Assembly: GCF_035046485.1 (NCBI RefSeq)
Contig: NC_085138.1
Location: forward strand, 45,605,464 to 45,669,463
From: Aedes albopictus
Lineage: Eukaryota; Arthropoda; Insecta; Diptera; Culicidae
Direction of reading: 5' to 3'
DNA: 64,000 nucleotides
This document shows, piece by piece, positions 20,992 to 31,944 of this stretch. The notes beneath the pieces were generated by a model. It made no database searches and was not told where the DNA came from. It was given only the letters and a program-made list of their open reading frames with translations. The position numbers and the translations under genes are program-made. Every line of letters begins with the position of its first letter. Within the stretch, counting starts at the first letter, position 1.

Positions 20992-21117
20992 TGTTAGAGT
21001 ACAATAGATCATAGCAATCATAGATTATTCGATGTATGACTTTTAGAAAATAAATTAGATCATTCCTTTGTCAACCACCAACCAGTAAAGGTGTCTCAAG
21101 TTTTCACTCTGTTAAAA
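20992..21117 (+). repeat. 3-prime LTR of copia-2
   Basis: 126 bp, one visible difference from the 5-prime copy, followed by the AATAT duplicate at 21118-21122. Confidence 0.92.
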
Positions 21118-21715
21118 AATATACCGTACATTTTTATGTATTTGTATTGTTTTGAACAGTTAAATATGCCAAGAACATTCTTGTTTGAACTGTGATTTTA
21201 CATTGAATTCAATGGTTTGGGAATGGTTTTCTATTGTGATACAAAGGATTCTTTGTTGCAAACAGTGAAATGTACGGTAAACGTATTGTTTTGAGCAGTG
21301 ATTTTATTACTGGTTCCACGTTTGGTTCAATGGTTTGGGAATTGTTTTCTATTGTGATACAGAAGATTCTTATGTTTTCATATTGTATTAAACAGTGAAA
21401 TGTACGGTAAATGTATTGTTTTCAGCAGTGATTTTATTACTGGTTATACATTTGATTCAATTGTTTTGGAATTGTTTTCTATTGTGAAACAGTACATGCT
21501 AGTTTGTATTGCTTTTACATTGAATTCAGTGGTTTCGGTTCAGTTTTCTATTGTGATACAGAAGATTCTTATGTTTTCGAATTGTTTCAAACAGTGAAAT
21601 CCACGGTAAACGTATCGCTTCGAGCACTGATGTTATTATAGGTCGCACATTAGATTCAATTGTTTTCTATGGTGAAACAAAAAATTCTGATGTTTTTGAA
21701 TAGTTTAATTTTAGG
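21118..21715. repeat. Irregular tandem repeat, right part of AACAATAGAAT repeat
   Basis: Successive segments of about 100-130 bp repeat the series AAACAGTGAAATGTACGGTAAA, TGTATTGTTTT(C/G)AGCAGTGATTTTATTACTGG, and TTTTCTATTGTGATACAGAAGATTCTTATG. At least four units are recognisable at roughly 21180, 21255, 21390 and 21580. This is the continuation of the repeat split by copia-2. Confidence 0.65.
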
Positions 21716-21832
21716 TACAAAAGAATATGAACATTTTGGCAGGGTTAGATCAATTTGTGCTTTCTGCTTTTGTTCTTGACTGCATGAAAAACTCTTAAAC
21801 AAAGCGAACTGAACTATAACTATTAGCGTGGT

Positions 21833-22593
21833 GCAAAAAATCGTTTTTGCTCCACACCGCTTATTCGATTCGTAACCAGATTCTAAGCATTCTCCCAAAA
21901 AATGAGCTGATTTGGTGGAAAATTGAGAGTGCACAAGCTCTTCAAGGTATGTATGGAAATTACTATGGGAAAAGGAAGTTTTTCATTCAATTGACCGTAG
22001 CATTTCTCCAAGTGCCCTAGAGTGTTAGTTGACCCTTGGCACTCCTACGTCACTTTCTCAGCTACAACTTTACCGAAGACCACATTCAAATCGGACGCCT
22101 CATTAATTTGTTATCGATTTTCATCCAGAATGAAAATCTTTGACCATGATGATTACACTATTCGATGGGCATCACTGCCATTTGCCATGAAACATAGTAG
22201 CCATGATTTGTGTGTGCTATCTTTGGCGCCATGTGCAGCAAGGTTGCCAGCTGTGAAGCTGAACGATCACTGTTAAAGTTTCTGCAGTTGGATAAAAATC
22301 GATAACTAATTAATGAGACGTCCGATTTCAATGTGGTCTTCGGCAAAGTTGTAGCTGATAGAGTAACCTAAGAGAACCAAGGTTCAACTAACACTCTAGG
22401 GCACTTGGGAAAATGCTACGGTCAATTGAATGAAAAACGTCCTTTTCCCATAGTAATTTCCATACAAACTTTGAAGAGCTTGTGCACTCTCCATTTTCAA
22501 CCAAATCAGCTCATTTTTTGGGAGAATGCTTAGAATCTGATTGTGAATCGAATAAGCGGTGTGGAGCAAAAACGATTTTTTGAACCACGCTAA
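21833..22593. mobile_element. Foldback element with ~310-bp arms
   Basis: It starts TTAGCGTGG and ends CCACGCTAA, with TA on each side. The left arm (21833-22140) and right arm (22285-22593) are near-complementary throughout, for example AGTGCCCTAGAGTGTTAGTT versus AACTAACACTCTAGGGCACT. The loop is about 145 bp. No coding sequence was recognised. Confidence 0.85.
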
Positions 22594-22599
22594 TAACTA

Positions 22600-23320
22600 T
22601 GCATTTGGATTAGAAGCTTGTATATTTTAAGCAACATTTTAAGGACACAGACCGAACAGTTATCAAATATTTGGATCATTCATGTTGTAAATCGAGTAAT
22701 GTCAAGTTGCATTAATGGTTGAAGCTTTGGCTCCCATGCCCCACAGCCAGATAACTGGGTTTAGCAGACTAAGCATTATATGTGGCAACACTATAAGCGG
22801 CATGATGGAACCGTGCCTAAGCGCGCTAAGTGTTATTAGACCACTAATGTAGTTGCATTTATTGGGTGATGAGGTACAAAAGTAACATTACAGCGTGCTT
22901 AGCCATTATTATAGCACTTAAAAATACTCGATATACTACATCTTGAACCCATATGAGAAGATCGTTCGAAGCGTTCAAGCACAATGTAAAAGATGAGTTT
23001 TACACTATGAAACATTCGTGTGTCATTTTGAAACTCCCTTCCCTAAGTTAATTGATTTTCGTCTACACAAGCTTCTGTAATTGCATCGGGTGGGCGATGA
23101 GGTACGAAAGTAACATTAAAGCGTGCTTAACCATTACTATAACAATTAAAGAAATTCAATAGAATAATTTAACTCAAACACATGCGTTCCAGGCTGAAAG
23201 AGCAAACCTATGTTGGAAGACCATTTAAAGTGTCCAAATGCAGAATATGTTTCTATTCCGTGCTCCAGAATGAAAGAAAATATAATTATTAATCCGAGTA
23301 TTAATCAAACATAACATATT
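22600..23320. other. Unassigned sequence with a short direct duplication
   Basis: A GATGAGGTAC(A/G)AAAGTAACATTA block followed by AGCGTGCTTA(G/A)CCATTA recurs at about 22867-22920 and 23097-23150. No gene was recognised. Confidence 0.5.
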
Positions 23321-23455
23321 TCTTCTTCTTTTTCTTGGAGTAACGTTCTCACGGGAACAAAGCCTACTTCTGAGCTTTGTGGTTATATGAACACTTCCAC
23401 AGCTGTTAACTGATAGCTTCCTCTGGCAATGATCATTCTGCATGTGTATACATAT

Positions 23456-25982
23456 AATAGAGGTAATAAACTAGAGGAAGAATGTCGCTGGCGCACAGTG
23501 GGATCATTCTGAAAAAAGACGATCAAAACCTCTAAGAGCCGTTAGATGACATTTTAGCATATAGGTGTCTTTGGCAGATATGTTCAGAAAAATCTTTTCT
23601 ATTTCTATGCATATTCACTGTATGGTAAAACTGTAGGGTAAACCCGAGAAAAAAAATATTTTTTCAAAATATTTTTTTAGAGGGTAGATGTCTTCAGCAA
23701 AGTTGTAGAACAAGTAATTTCAAGTAACTTTGCTGAAGACACCATATAGCTTGGACTTCATTTTTAGGGAGAAAATATGAAAGTTTAAAAAACTACCTCA
23801 AAATCAGTTTTTTGAACTTTTCCATGATTATATCGTAAAACTTCAACGTGATATGTACTACAAGTTTGTAGATACTACTAGAATACACTATCTTGCCGAA
23901 GACACCAACTCTGTAAAATTGAAAATTGCTCCAGTAAACCATTTTTTTTGAATTTTTTTCACTATTTTCACTATTGAATATTTTTTGAATAGGCACTTTT
24001 TGGCAGCCGTGCTATCAAAATTGCAATACTTCATCATGTCCAGAATAGACCAAAAGTGACTTAACAATCGGGTCTGATAAGGCACTTTGATTTATGATGC
24101 TATTTTAATAGTCATTTTTCAAAGAAAATATTCACAAATTTCATACAAATCATTTAATGCAAACTGAAAACTCACGAAAACTTTTCGACATTTATAATTG
24201 TTAATCAAAATAGTATTCTTGTTGAAATAGTCTACATTTCTAACACTGTGGTTGACTTTACATTGAATACCCGACAAAAAATATCGTTTTCTAAATTTTT
24301 TGAAATTTTTTCACTATTTTCACCATTGAATCTTTTTTGAATAGGCACTTTTTGGCAGCCGTGGTTCATTATGTCCAGAATAGACCAAAATTGACTTAAC
24401 AATCGGGTCGGATGAGGCACTTTGATATCTGAAGCTATTTTAATAGTAATTTTCAAAGAAAATATTCACAAATCTCATACAACCTTTCGATATTATTTTT
24501 AGCTCATACAAGTAGTACTTCTGAATAAAAAAAACAAGTTAAATAAATGTAGACTATTTCAACTGTTAGTGTCATTTATTTTGAACTACAAATTTTGAAA
24601 GAGGCAAAAGCCTCTTTCTTTGAGTGATTTCCTCATCTACGAAATCTTTCTCAAAAAGGCACAAAACCTTTTTATCTTTTCAAAAAATCGTTATAATATA
24701 AACTTAAAACTAAAGGCTCCTCCAAAAAAGTATCCATAACAGAGCCGTGATCTTGATGCCGATTTGTCAAGAGATGAACCAAGGTAATATGTCTACGACG
24801 AAGGAATTTTGAAAATCATGGACAGGAATCGATAACCAATTTCAATAAAATATCTGTGAAGAATTTTCACCATAACGTAAGATTTACAACCTAGACTATC
24901 TCTAACAGATACTGGCTATTCAATGTGATGTAACAATGTTTCACTCGTTTTATTCTATTTTTTTATTTTCAACACAAAACTTGGAGAGGCAATAATTATA
25001 TTTTCGCCTTTTTAGTTTTTTAACCAAAGTTATAATGTTAACATAGCAAATGAAAAGTCAACCACAGTGTTAGAAATGTAGACTATTTCAACAAGAATAC
25101 TATTTTGATTAACAATTATTAATGTCGAAAAGTTTTCGTGAGTTTTCAGTTTGCATTAAATGATTTGTATGAAATTTGTGAACATTTTCTTTGAAAAATG
25201 ACTATTAAAATAGCATCATAAATCAAAGTGCCTTATCAGACCCGATTGTTAAGTCACTTTTGGTCTATTCTGGACATGATGAAGTATTGCAATTTTGATA
25301 GCACGGCTGCCAAAAAGTGCCTATTCAAAAAATATTCAATAGTGAAAATAGTGAAAAAAATTCAAAAAAAATGGTTTACTGGAGCAATTTTCAATTTTAC
25401 AGAGTTGGTGTCTTCGGCAAGATAGTGTATTCCAGTAGTATCTACAAACTTGTAGTACATATCACGTTGAAGTTTTACGATATAATCATGGAAAAGTTCA
25501 AAAAACTGATTTTGAGGTTGTTTTTTAAACTTTCATATTTTCTCCATAAAAATGAAGTCCAAGCTATATGGTGTCTTCAGCAAAGTTACTTGAAATTACT
25601 TGTTCTACAACTTTGCTGAAGACATCTACCCTCTAAAAAAATATTTTGAAAAAATATTTTTTTGCTCGGGTTCACCCTACAGTTTTACCATACAGTGAAT
25701 ATGCATAAAAATAGAGAAGATTTTTCTGAACATATCTGCCAAAGACACCTATATGCTAAAATGTCATCTAACGGCTCTTAGAGGTTTTGATCGTCTTTTT
25801 TCAGAATGATCCCACTGTGTGGCGTCGCTGCCGAAACATCTCTTGCTGGCGGAGATAGGCCGGGCTATAAGTGTCAAAGCGAAAAAGTATGCAGTTTGAC
25901 AGATAGATACCCCGACATGTTTGCGAGCGAGAACAAAGGGAACAGCAGCGACATTCGTCCTCTATAGTTTATTAACTCTATT
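23456..25982. mobile_element. AATAGAGG-ended MITE, enlarged by an inner foldback
   Basis: The ends AATAGAGGTAATAAAC and GTTTATTAACTCTATT are flanked by ATACATAT on both sides. Without the inner 2326-bp element it would be about 200 bp, like the undisturbed relative at 45120-45317. An 8-bp TSD suggests hAT; this is inferred. Confidence 0.8.
23494..25819. mobile_element. 2.3-kb foldback element with ~760-bp arms
   Basis: It starts CACAGTGGGATCATTC and ends GAATGATCCCACTGTG, with 5-bp TSD TGGCG (23489-23493 and 25820-25824). The left arm (23494 to about 24255) and right arm (about 25058-25819) are nearly perfect complements; identical 65-residue ORFs appear on opposite strands at 23888-24085 and 25228-25425 only because of this. 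The 800-bp loop holds a diverged direct copy (about 24280-24500) of left-arm sequence. No transposase was recognised. Confidence 0.9.
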
Positions 25983-26295
25983 ATACATATTGAACGTGTG
26001 ACAGGCTATAAGATACTGTATGCCTAACAAGATGCCTAAAGAAGTCAAGAAAATTTCATTTACGAAAAGTTCCTGGACTGAACGGGAATCGAACCCGTCA
26101 CCTTCAGCATGCATGCTGAATATTCACGCGTTTACAGCTGTGGATATAGGGGCCTATAACATTACATATTAGTAAAAATCAAATAAGGTACGAACGAAAA
26201 ATCTTAACCTTAGCCTTCGTCATATCTCACGTTCGGAACGGATTTCTTCATCATGTTCTCGTTACTGCGCTTCTTATTGAAGTTTGGCTTAAGTA

Positions 26296-26421
26296 AAGTA
26301 CGTCACGCTAAGAAGGGGGGGGGGGTTCTGAAAAGTGTAACAAGCAATGTATTAAGTATAGGAAAAACCCGTACGAAGGGGGGAGGGTGGTTGAAAATTC
26401 CCATGTTTAGCGTGACGTACT
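26296..26421. repeat. Palindromic MITE remnant
   Basis: The inverted ends AGTACGTCACGCTAA and TTAGCGTGACGTACT enclose a G-rich tract of 11 or more G. Flanks contain further matches to the same family type (CATCC next to the right end), so the original element may be longer. Confidence 0.55.
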
Positions 26422-26469
26422 AAATGGATGCCCCCTAAGTGCCTGGCTTTGACGTGATACACACAAGCT

Positions 26470-27562
26470 TTAATTCACACAGCGTCGCCGCAACTGTGGG
26501 GTCCTGCGGGTGTTGTCCTGTGGGGTATGCGTTTGCATTGCGTGCTGCACACGGTGCGGTAGCGTTGCGTTCTCATGTGCATCCTCCCATTTGATTATGT
26601 GTAGCTCAGGACGCACTTGCGTGCACACTGCGTGGACGCGCCCGCCCGTGTGCATCGGCTCTTTCTCGATGATTCGCTCCTGGCTGTGTGTGTGTAGCTT
26701 CTGAATAAACTGTAAGGTGGATTAGAAAAATACCATGTTAAATTTCTAACTATTGAGCTAAAGTTATGTAGCAACAAACCTTCTCTTCAAATTGCAAATC
26801 GACAGTGGATTTGAAATCTTGTCCGGCGTATACATCGTTACTCTTTGTGCTCTGTAAATAATAAATCCGTTAAAGCATTACACATTTCTACAATCCGCCA
26901 GCGGACTCACATTTTTTCGTCCATCACCAGCACGACCTCGCGTTGAGCCTCTTTAGGTCCAGTTTATTAAAATTGCCTCCTCAGGTTAGCGTGGCCGGAA
27001 CTTCATCAATGAGCTTTCCCGGTGACTGCCCCGGAATTGTCTTTGCAGCGAGAGCTGGTGCATCGGGAACATCGGATGCAGATCTATAGGACACTGTCCT
27101 TGTTCGGCTTGTAGGTGGAAGGTTGGGATGTTGGCTTCCATTTCTCCCTCCTCGTCCTTGGCGTTGACGTAATTCCCCGACGAAGTTCTTCACCCATCAT
27201 CATCTTCCTTCTTGCGGCCGAAAGGTAACACCGGAGGTTAACCACCCGATGCAGGCGCATTTTTCTGGTACATAGTCATTTTCTCCGCATCCACACAGCG
27301 GTATTTTCCTGGCTGAATCTTCCCTTTGTTGATTCCGGCAGTTTTTTTTTCAACCTGCAACAAAAAACAGACGGTGAGAAGTTTTGAAGAAAATTCCCTT
27401 TCTCTCATCCCAATCCGAAAAAAAACCTACTCACCTACAAGATTCCGATTTTCCGGTGTAGGGCTGCTTTTCCCTGCAGGAGTCAGGAATATCGTTAGGA
27501 ATACCGACAGGTGGAACCCGGTTTTCCAAACTTGCGATGATGCGACGGTGAATGTTTTGCAT
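26470..27562 (-). pseudogene. Decayed multi-exon gene, unrecognised
   Basis: On the minus strand several exon-like segments are bounded by splice signals. A 43-codon first exon starts ATG at 27562 and ends at a GTGAGT donor near 27435. A segment after a TTGCAG acceptor near 27344 reads INKGKIQPGKYRCVDAEK. A segment follows a TTTACAG acceptor near 26852 (NDVYAGQDFKSTVDLQFEEK), and a last one follows TTATTCAG near 26700 (LHTHSQERIIEKEPMHT) to a stop at 26470. The phases of the first two exons disagree, and stops interrupt 27190-26950. It is a pseudogene, or a poorly resolved real gene. I do not recognise the product. Confidence 0.4.
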
Positions 27563-27779
27563 GTTTTGTTTACGCGAGCAAAACTCGCCTAACATTTAAT
27601 AGAGGCTTATACTCAAAATGCACTCGAAACTTGACTCGAAGTTTTTTTTTGTTTCAATCAAATTCATAATATTTAGCTACATAAATCGCATTTGATATTA
27701 TTGCTGCTCGTGCTCAACACTGAAACTAAGCGGTGTCAAAATTATGGAAAATTGTAATATTGGAAAAGAACATAGGGAT

Positions 27780-28027
27780 ATCTAATAATAACAAAATAAT
27801 CTAATGTTAATCTATTGTAACAATAGAATCAAATGTTTCTCTATTGTTTGCCTATAGAAAATACTGTAACAATGAAATTTAATGTTGACCTATTGTTATT
27901 GATACACCGAATTGCATTTTTTAAATTCAGTTCACAATACAAAAACAATAGAAAACATGGTTAACATAAAAATCTTTTGTTTTTGTACTGTTTTTCCCAT
28001 AGATTCAATGGTTCATTTTTATACGGG
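27780..28027. repeat. AACAATAGAAT-rich interspersed repeat
   Basis: It aligns with 13190-13425, including TATTGTTTGCC(A/T)ATAGAAAATACTGTAACAATG and the terminal TTTTTATACGGG. Confidence 0.6.
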
Positions 28028-28356
28028 CATGCAGTTCCGAAGCAACGATCAACCGAGCCGGTTGGTCTTCGGGCTCAGACAAGAAATCAAAGTTAAAATT
28101 AACTTAATACAAGAACTTAAACACTACAAAACCTAATAAAAACAATAAATTATTTAAACAAAAATCATTTTAAAACATCCACCGATCCAAAGATTGGTGC
28201 CTAAAGACGAATTTCGTCAAAAACATCTAAAATAAACGGGTTAAAACCGCACATTCAAATCGGCTGGTCGTCAGCCGAACTGACAGAACACGTTACGACA
28301 AGACTTGGCAGTATAGTCTTTCAGTAGACTGGCCAACCTTGAGGAAAAAGAAGAAG

Positions 28357-28505
28357 AAGATTCGGCCATGCAGAGTCACCATTCTGTCCGACATGCCCAA
28401 ACAACGAGAAGACACCGGAGCACGTGATATTCGACTGTCCGCGATTTGAAGAAGTAAAGAAGTACGTGGCGACATGCTAGCGAGCGCTGCTGGAAATTTG
28501 AGTCC
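28357..28505 (+). pseudogene. R1-type LINE ORF2 fragment (C-terminal zinc motif)
   Basis: It encodes FGHAESPFCPTCPNNEKTPE and on to HVIFDCPRFEEVKK, the CX2C...HX4C motif near the end of R1-clade ORF2. The full-length element downstream has FGHANSPSCPECANRAETAE at the same place. The fragment is interrupted at 28505 by the CCCGCATAG element and resumes at 31161. Confidence 0.8.
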
Positions 28506-29229
28506 GCCCGCATAGCAAAATACAGTTTGCCAAAACATCCAAACAGTAAGCGTCTTCCATCTGGTGATGTTAACGTATCACAAATGGTTGCCTCTGTGTT
28601 GAACAATATGAAGCCTAACGCTTTAAGTGTAGTACGCACCTCAAAAGTACTGTGGAAAAGGATAGGACAAGAAACGGTCAAGAAATGATTTCGTTGTCAA
28701 TATTTCTTGAGCGGTCCGCAGCTGAAAAGAAATTAAAATTGTGTAACGCTCGTAACGCCTGCCGGGCAAATCAAATGGAGCTGTCACTTTTCCTTGCGGA
28801 AAAATATTCCGTTCAATTATTCCTCAAGGAAAAGTGACATTTTTTCCCATACTAATCAGATGTCAAAATTCCTTTGGTAATTAGAGGGATTTTTTTCTGG
28901 AGTGCTTTTCTTACCAGGTGCATACTAGACTTTATATTATAAAAAACGGCTAACGAAGTTCATACCAGATTGTAACACTATGTTATACTGTTCAGTTTAT
29001 GTAAACTGATATGGAAACATAAAATTGTGTTAAATGGTTGAATTAAAGCCTTACTCTATGTGAAAAGGTAGGTTTGAATATTTGCAGTTGACACTTACAC
29101 ACGCTCGTCCCACTGTGTGAAACAATGTTTCAACAATTTGTCAAACTGTTGCGTATAGTTGTATTTGTTTTGGATTAAATATTGACCGAAAATAAAATAA
29201 GAGGCAGTTTAGTTTTTCTTATGTTATTG

Positions 29230-29800
29230 TTATGGTAGTCGCTTTTTTTCGCGTGTTAAATGCTCGAACTTCCGCTAAGGAACGCCGAAAAAAGCTGATT
29301 TTCCGTTCAGCAATCAGGAAGGTTACTTTCGACGCTCTTCGCTCACACATCGCAGCGGTGGAACCCGATCGGAGCTGCTTTTATTTACCACCGTCCACCA
29401 GCGCAACGGAGTTTGATCAACCCCAAGATCAACCCACAAGCAGATCCAGCCGATCCCACACCCAGTTCATTAGGTACAGCAAATGGAATCGTATCGCGGT
29501 CCGGATTGCGACCTAGCAGCGATGATTGTGATGAACAGGCGGTTTCCGGAGTTTTCAACTAGAGTGTTTAAGCATTCACAGGTAAACTAACGAAAATTCC
29601 AATCCCTTCTAACAACAATCCCCGCTACGTTTTCTAATTTCAACTTTTTTTTCATTGCGCAGCGTACCCCAACACCCACGACATTGAGGCATCACCGCAA
29701 GGTAATAATTATTGATGGCATGGCAGTTATCAATCGCATTTTCACCGAAACCGAAACGACACTGGTGCACGTAAGGATTCATCCTATGCGAGGTGCAGTT
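29230..29800 (+). pseudogene. Gene fragment with intron inside TIR element
   Basis: One frame reads LINPKINPQADPADPTPSSL and on to SGVFN near 29560, then stops. A plausible intron (GTAAACT donor at 29581, CATTGCGCAG acceptor ending about 29662) precedes an exon with HHRKVIIIDGMAVINRIFTE, ending at GTAAGG near 29771. Another ORF of 94 codons overlaps at 29232. The protein is not recognised. Like 11715-12485, it points toward the conserved end of its host element. Confidence 0.35.
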
Positions 29801-30056
29801 TATTTCATCAGTTTACTGGTCGTCGGATGGGATGATGTGAAACAAAGTGAGAAGCATTTGCCGAGAATTAAATTGGCCCGGCCATCTGTCCTGCTGTGAT
29901 CCTGCAATAGGTGGAAAGGACTACCGCCACCGAATATCCGCCTCCTTGGAAAATTAAGACTCAAAACATACAAGAAGAAAGATCTAGTGCAGTAGTAGAA
30001 AAATAGGATCTCTTTCTTAAATAGTTCCGGAGACAAATTTACATTCGGAGGCACAC

Positions 30057-30164
30057 ACTGCCGTGTGCAGCATAGTATCCCATTCTTATAGGGATAGGGA
30101 TATAGGGAATCCCTATAGGGATTCTCATAGAACGTGGGGCAACTATGCTGCTCACGGCAGCACA
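30057..30164. repeat. Short inverted repeat (hairpin)
   Basis: TGCCGTGTGCAGCATAGT at the left and its near-complement ACTATGCTGCTCACGGCA at the right enclose a palindromic core rich in ATAGGGAT/ATCCCTAT. It is probably a tiny MITE. Confidence 0.6.
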
Positions 30165-30239
30165 GTGGTCCAAAATCCTACGTACTTGGTTGAGTACCTG
30201 AACTTGTATCTGAACTAAAAGACCGCGTGAGGAGCGATA

Positions 30240-30570
30240 ATTGGGTTGTTTAGTGAATTAAATATTGCCTTTTTCTTTAGTCTAATCGAAAGAGCTGATT
30301 TTTCTGAGTATAACGTGATTTTATTGCGTTCCGATTCCTTTGTTTTGATGGTTAAATAAACAAACCAGTTTTAATTTCCGTGGCTAGAATGACAGTTCAA
30401 TCGATAAAGTGACAGTTCGCCCCGAACAAAAAAATTTCCCCATACAAACTTTAAATGATTTTTAAAAATAGTTCCCGGGCACCTAAAATGATGAAATTTT
30501 GGATTTCGACTAATTTTTGGACGGAGATTCCGATTATGCAATAATCTGGATACCCCTGAAGAACCCAATT
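30240..30570 (-). repeat. Dispersed repeat, inverted copy of 61275-61560
   Basis: Blocks such as GGAGATTCCGATTATG, TTTTTTTGTTCGGG/CCCGAACAAAAAAA and TTTTGATGGTTAA occur in the same order, inverted, at 61275-61560. No coding content. Confidence 0.65.
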
Positions 30571-31160
30571 GCACTAAAACACATCATTTTGTAACTATTA
30601 TTCATGCGAGTATTCATGTTAATTTATTTCAAATCTATGCTTGAAAGCTTTTGTAACTGAAAATCGATAAATAAATAACGAAAGTTTGATAGATAGCCGA
30701 AATTTGTTTTTTCTTATTTTACATGAAGAAAGTTAAATATATAAAGTAAACCAGAGTCTAACAATACAGTATACTGTTCATTTGACCTTATAGTACAATA
30801 CATGAACAGCATCTTGCATTGTTAAAATTTTCTTAAAAATTTACGGTTTAACAGCTTTGAAACTATTTGGCTTACAATTGACCGTGCAAAAAATGGATAA
30901 TATGTCTACACTATGACATACAGTTTTGCGAAAATTTTGTTCGAGGAAAATGCTGATTTTTTATTGTAACCTAACTTAACCGCCTATTCACCATATTGTG
31001 ATTTGGCCCATTACAATATGCCAAATGGGTTACTACAATATACTCACACTACCACATACTGTGGAGACGTATTACATGTGATATTGTTTAGGCATTGTAA
31101 CAAACTGTTGTGAACAATATGTGAGATAGTACACTTACAGTTTACGATTATGCGGGCGAG

Positions 31161-31910
31161 TTTGAGTCCCAACAACGTTGTAGCGAGAATGTGTGTCATG
31201 ACGCAGGACTGCAGGACGACACCGTATGGAATGCGGTGAACAGAGCGGTCACGCGGATCAAGTCAGCTCTCCAGCGGAGATGGCGCGAAGACCAAAGAGT
31301 ATTGGGTCGCGATCGGAGTAGGCTTGATCCACCGCCGGGGACTTGATCGAGTCGTCCGTTGCGTAGTACCAGTTTTAGGTCGTCGGGGTACCGGTGAACC
31401 GGAAGTCTACCACCAATCGGAATCGCCGGGTCGACTTCGGCACCTTACTGGTCGGGATGTAAACATCGGTGTCGAGAGAACTTCCACCGTCGGGGTCTTT
31501 GTCTGTCGGAGTAGGCTAGGTCCGTCCACCGCCGGGACTAGACCGAGTAAACCGCGAAAAAGCACCGGTACTTAGTCGCCTTTGAACCGGAAGCCAGTCT
31601 CCAACCGGAATCGGAGAACCGACCTTGGCACCAGCCTGGGGAGTATCGGTAACGGAAGAAGTTTCAATGTCGAGGAACTCTTCATCGGGAAGGGTAGATC
31701 CACCATCGGGGACTATCCGAGTCGTGCGCGAAAAGCTGGAGTGCTAAATGGCACACGAGTAGCACCGGGAGAGAACTGTTCTTCGGAGCAAGTTAGCAGC
31801 ATCCGAACGGCTTAGCGTATAGAATAACAAATTTGGTGTATGTTTGTTCTAACTGTGTCGCTGAATGGCGATAACATAGGTACGAACACTAGAACGATTA
31901 CAATAACAAA
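31161..31910 (+). pseudogene. R1-type LINE 3-prime end and GC-rich UTR
   Basis: After the duplicated TTTGAGTCC the ORF2 tail resumes: SPNNVVARMC, then WNAVNRAVTRIKSALQRRWR, matching the tail of the 55.0-60.3 kb element (DNIIERMC, LQRKWRADQ). A GC-rich 3-prime UTR follows, with three imperfect repeats of a (G/A)TAG(G/A)...CCACC(G/A)(C/T)CGGGGACT...CGAGT block at about 31316, 31507 and 31692. The sequence turns AT-rich after about 31820. Confidence 0.7.
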
Positions 31911-31944
31911 TTTAGAAGCGACAAAATGTGCCTGAGCTCAGAAA

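Larger units (their letters stand above)
17942..21117 (+). mobile_element. copia-2: LTR element with internal protease/integrase deletion
   Basis: The 126-bp LTRs (17942-18067 and 20992-21117) differ visibly at one position (G 18064, A 21114). The target duplication AATAT is perfect (17937-17941 and 21118-21122). The primer site GGTTGTGGGCCCA (18068-18080) again matches the initiator tRNA-Met anticodon arm with one mismatch, and a purine tract GAGGCGGGA precedes the 3-prime LTR. Between gag and RT, the protease and most of the integrase are missing, with a frame change at the junction (about 18990-19020). The element is therefore nonautonomous, but young by LTR identity. Confidence 0.93.
23325..26160 (-). 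mobile_element. Feilai-like SINE split by nested insertions
   Basis: The 3-prime part (23325-23455, GGAGTAACGTTCTCAC and onward) and the tRNA-related 5-prime part (25991-26160, containing GGGAATCGAACCCGT, the reverse of a B box) together reconstruct one minus-strand SINE like that at 45837-46107. They are separated by a 2.5-kb nest (23456-25982) with an 8-bp duplication ATACATAT at 23448-23455 and 25983-25990. The Feilai name is from memory. Confidence 0.75.
28506..31160. mobile_element. CCCGCATAG-ended TIR element, copy 2
   Basis: It starts GCCCGCATAG and ends TATGCGGGCGAG, with a 9-bp duplication TTTGAGTCC (28497-28505 and 31161-31169) that lies in the LINE fragment. The first 140 bp and last 400 bp are homologous, inverted, to the ends of 10690-12920. 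A 9-bp TSD is typical of Mutator-like elements; this is inference. No transposase is seen, and the interior contains gene-like exons at 29230-29800. Confidence 0.65.

Noticed and set aside
23888..25425. Conserved 65-residue ORF present twice on opposite strands
   Set aside because: The identity comes from the two arms of the foldback element; no start context or domain supports a protein.
26080..26160. Functional tRNA gene
   Set aside because: A and B boxes are part of a SINE head followed by the SINE body; the cloverleaf does not hold.
31324..31815. GC-rich ORFs as a host gene
   Set aside because: They lie in the repetitive 3-prime UTR of an R1-type LINE and show no domain.
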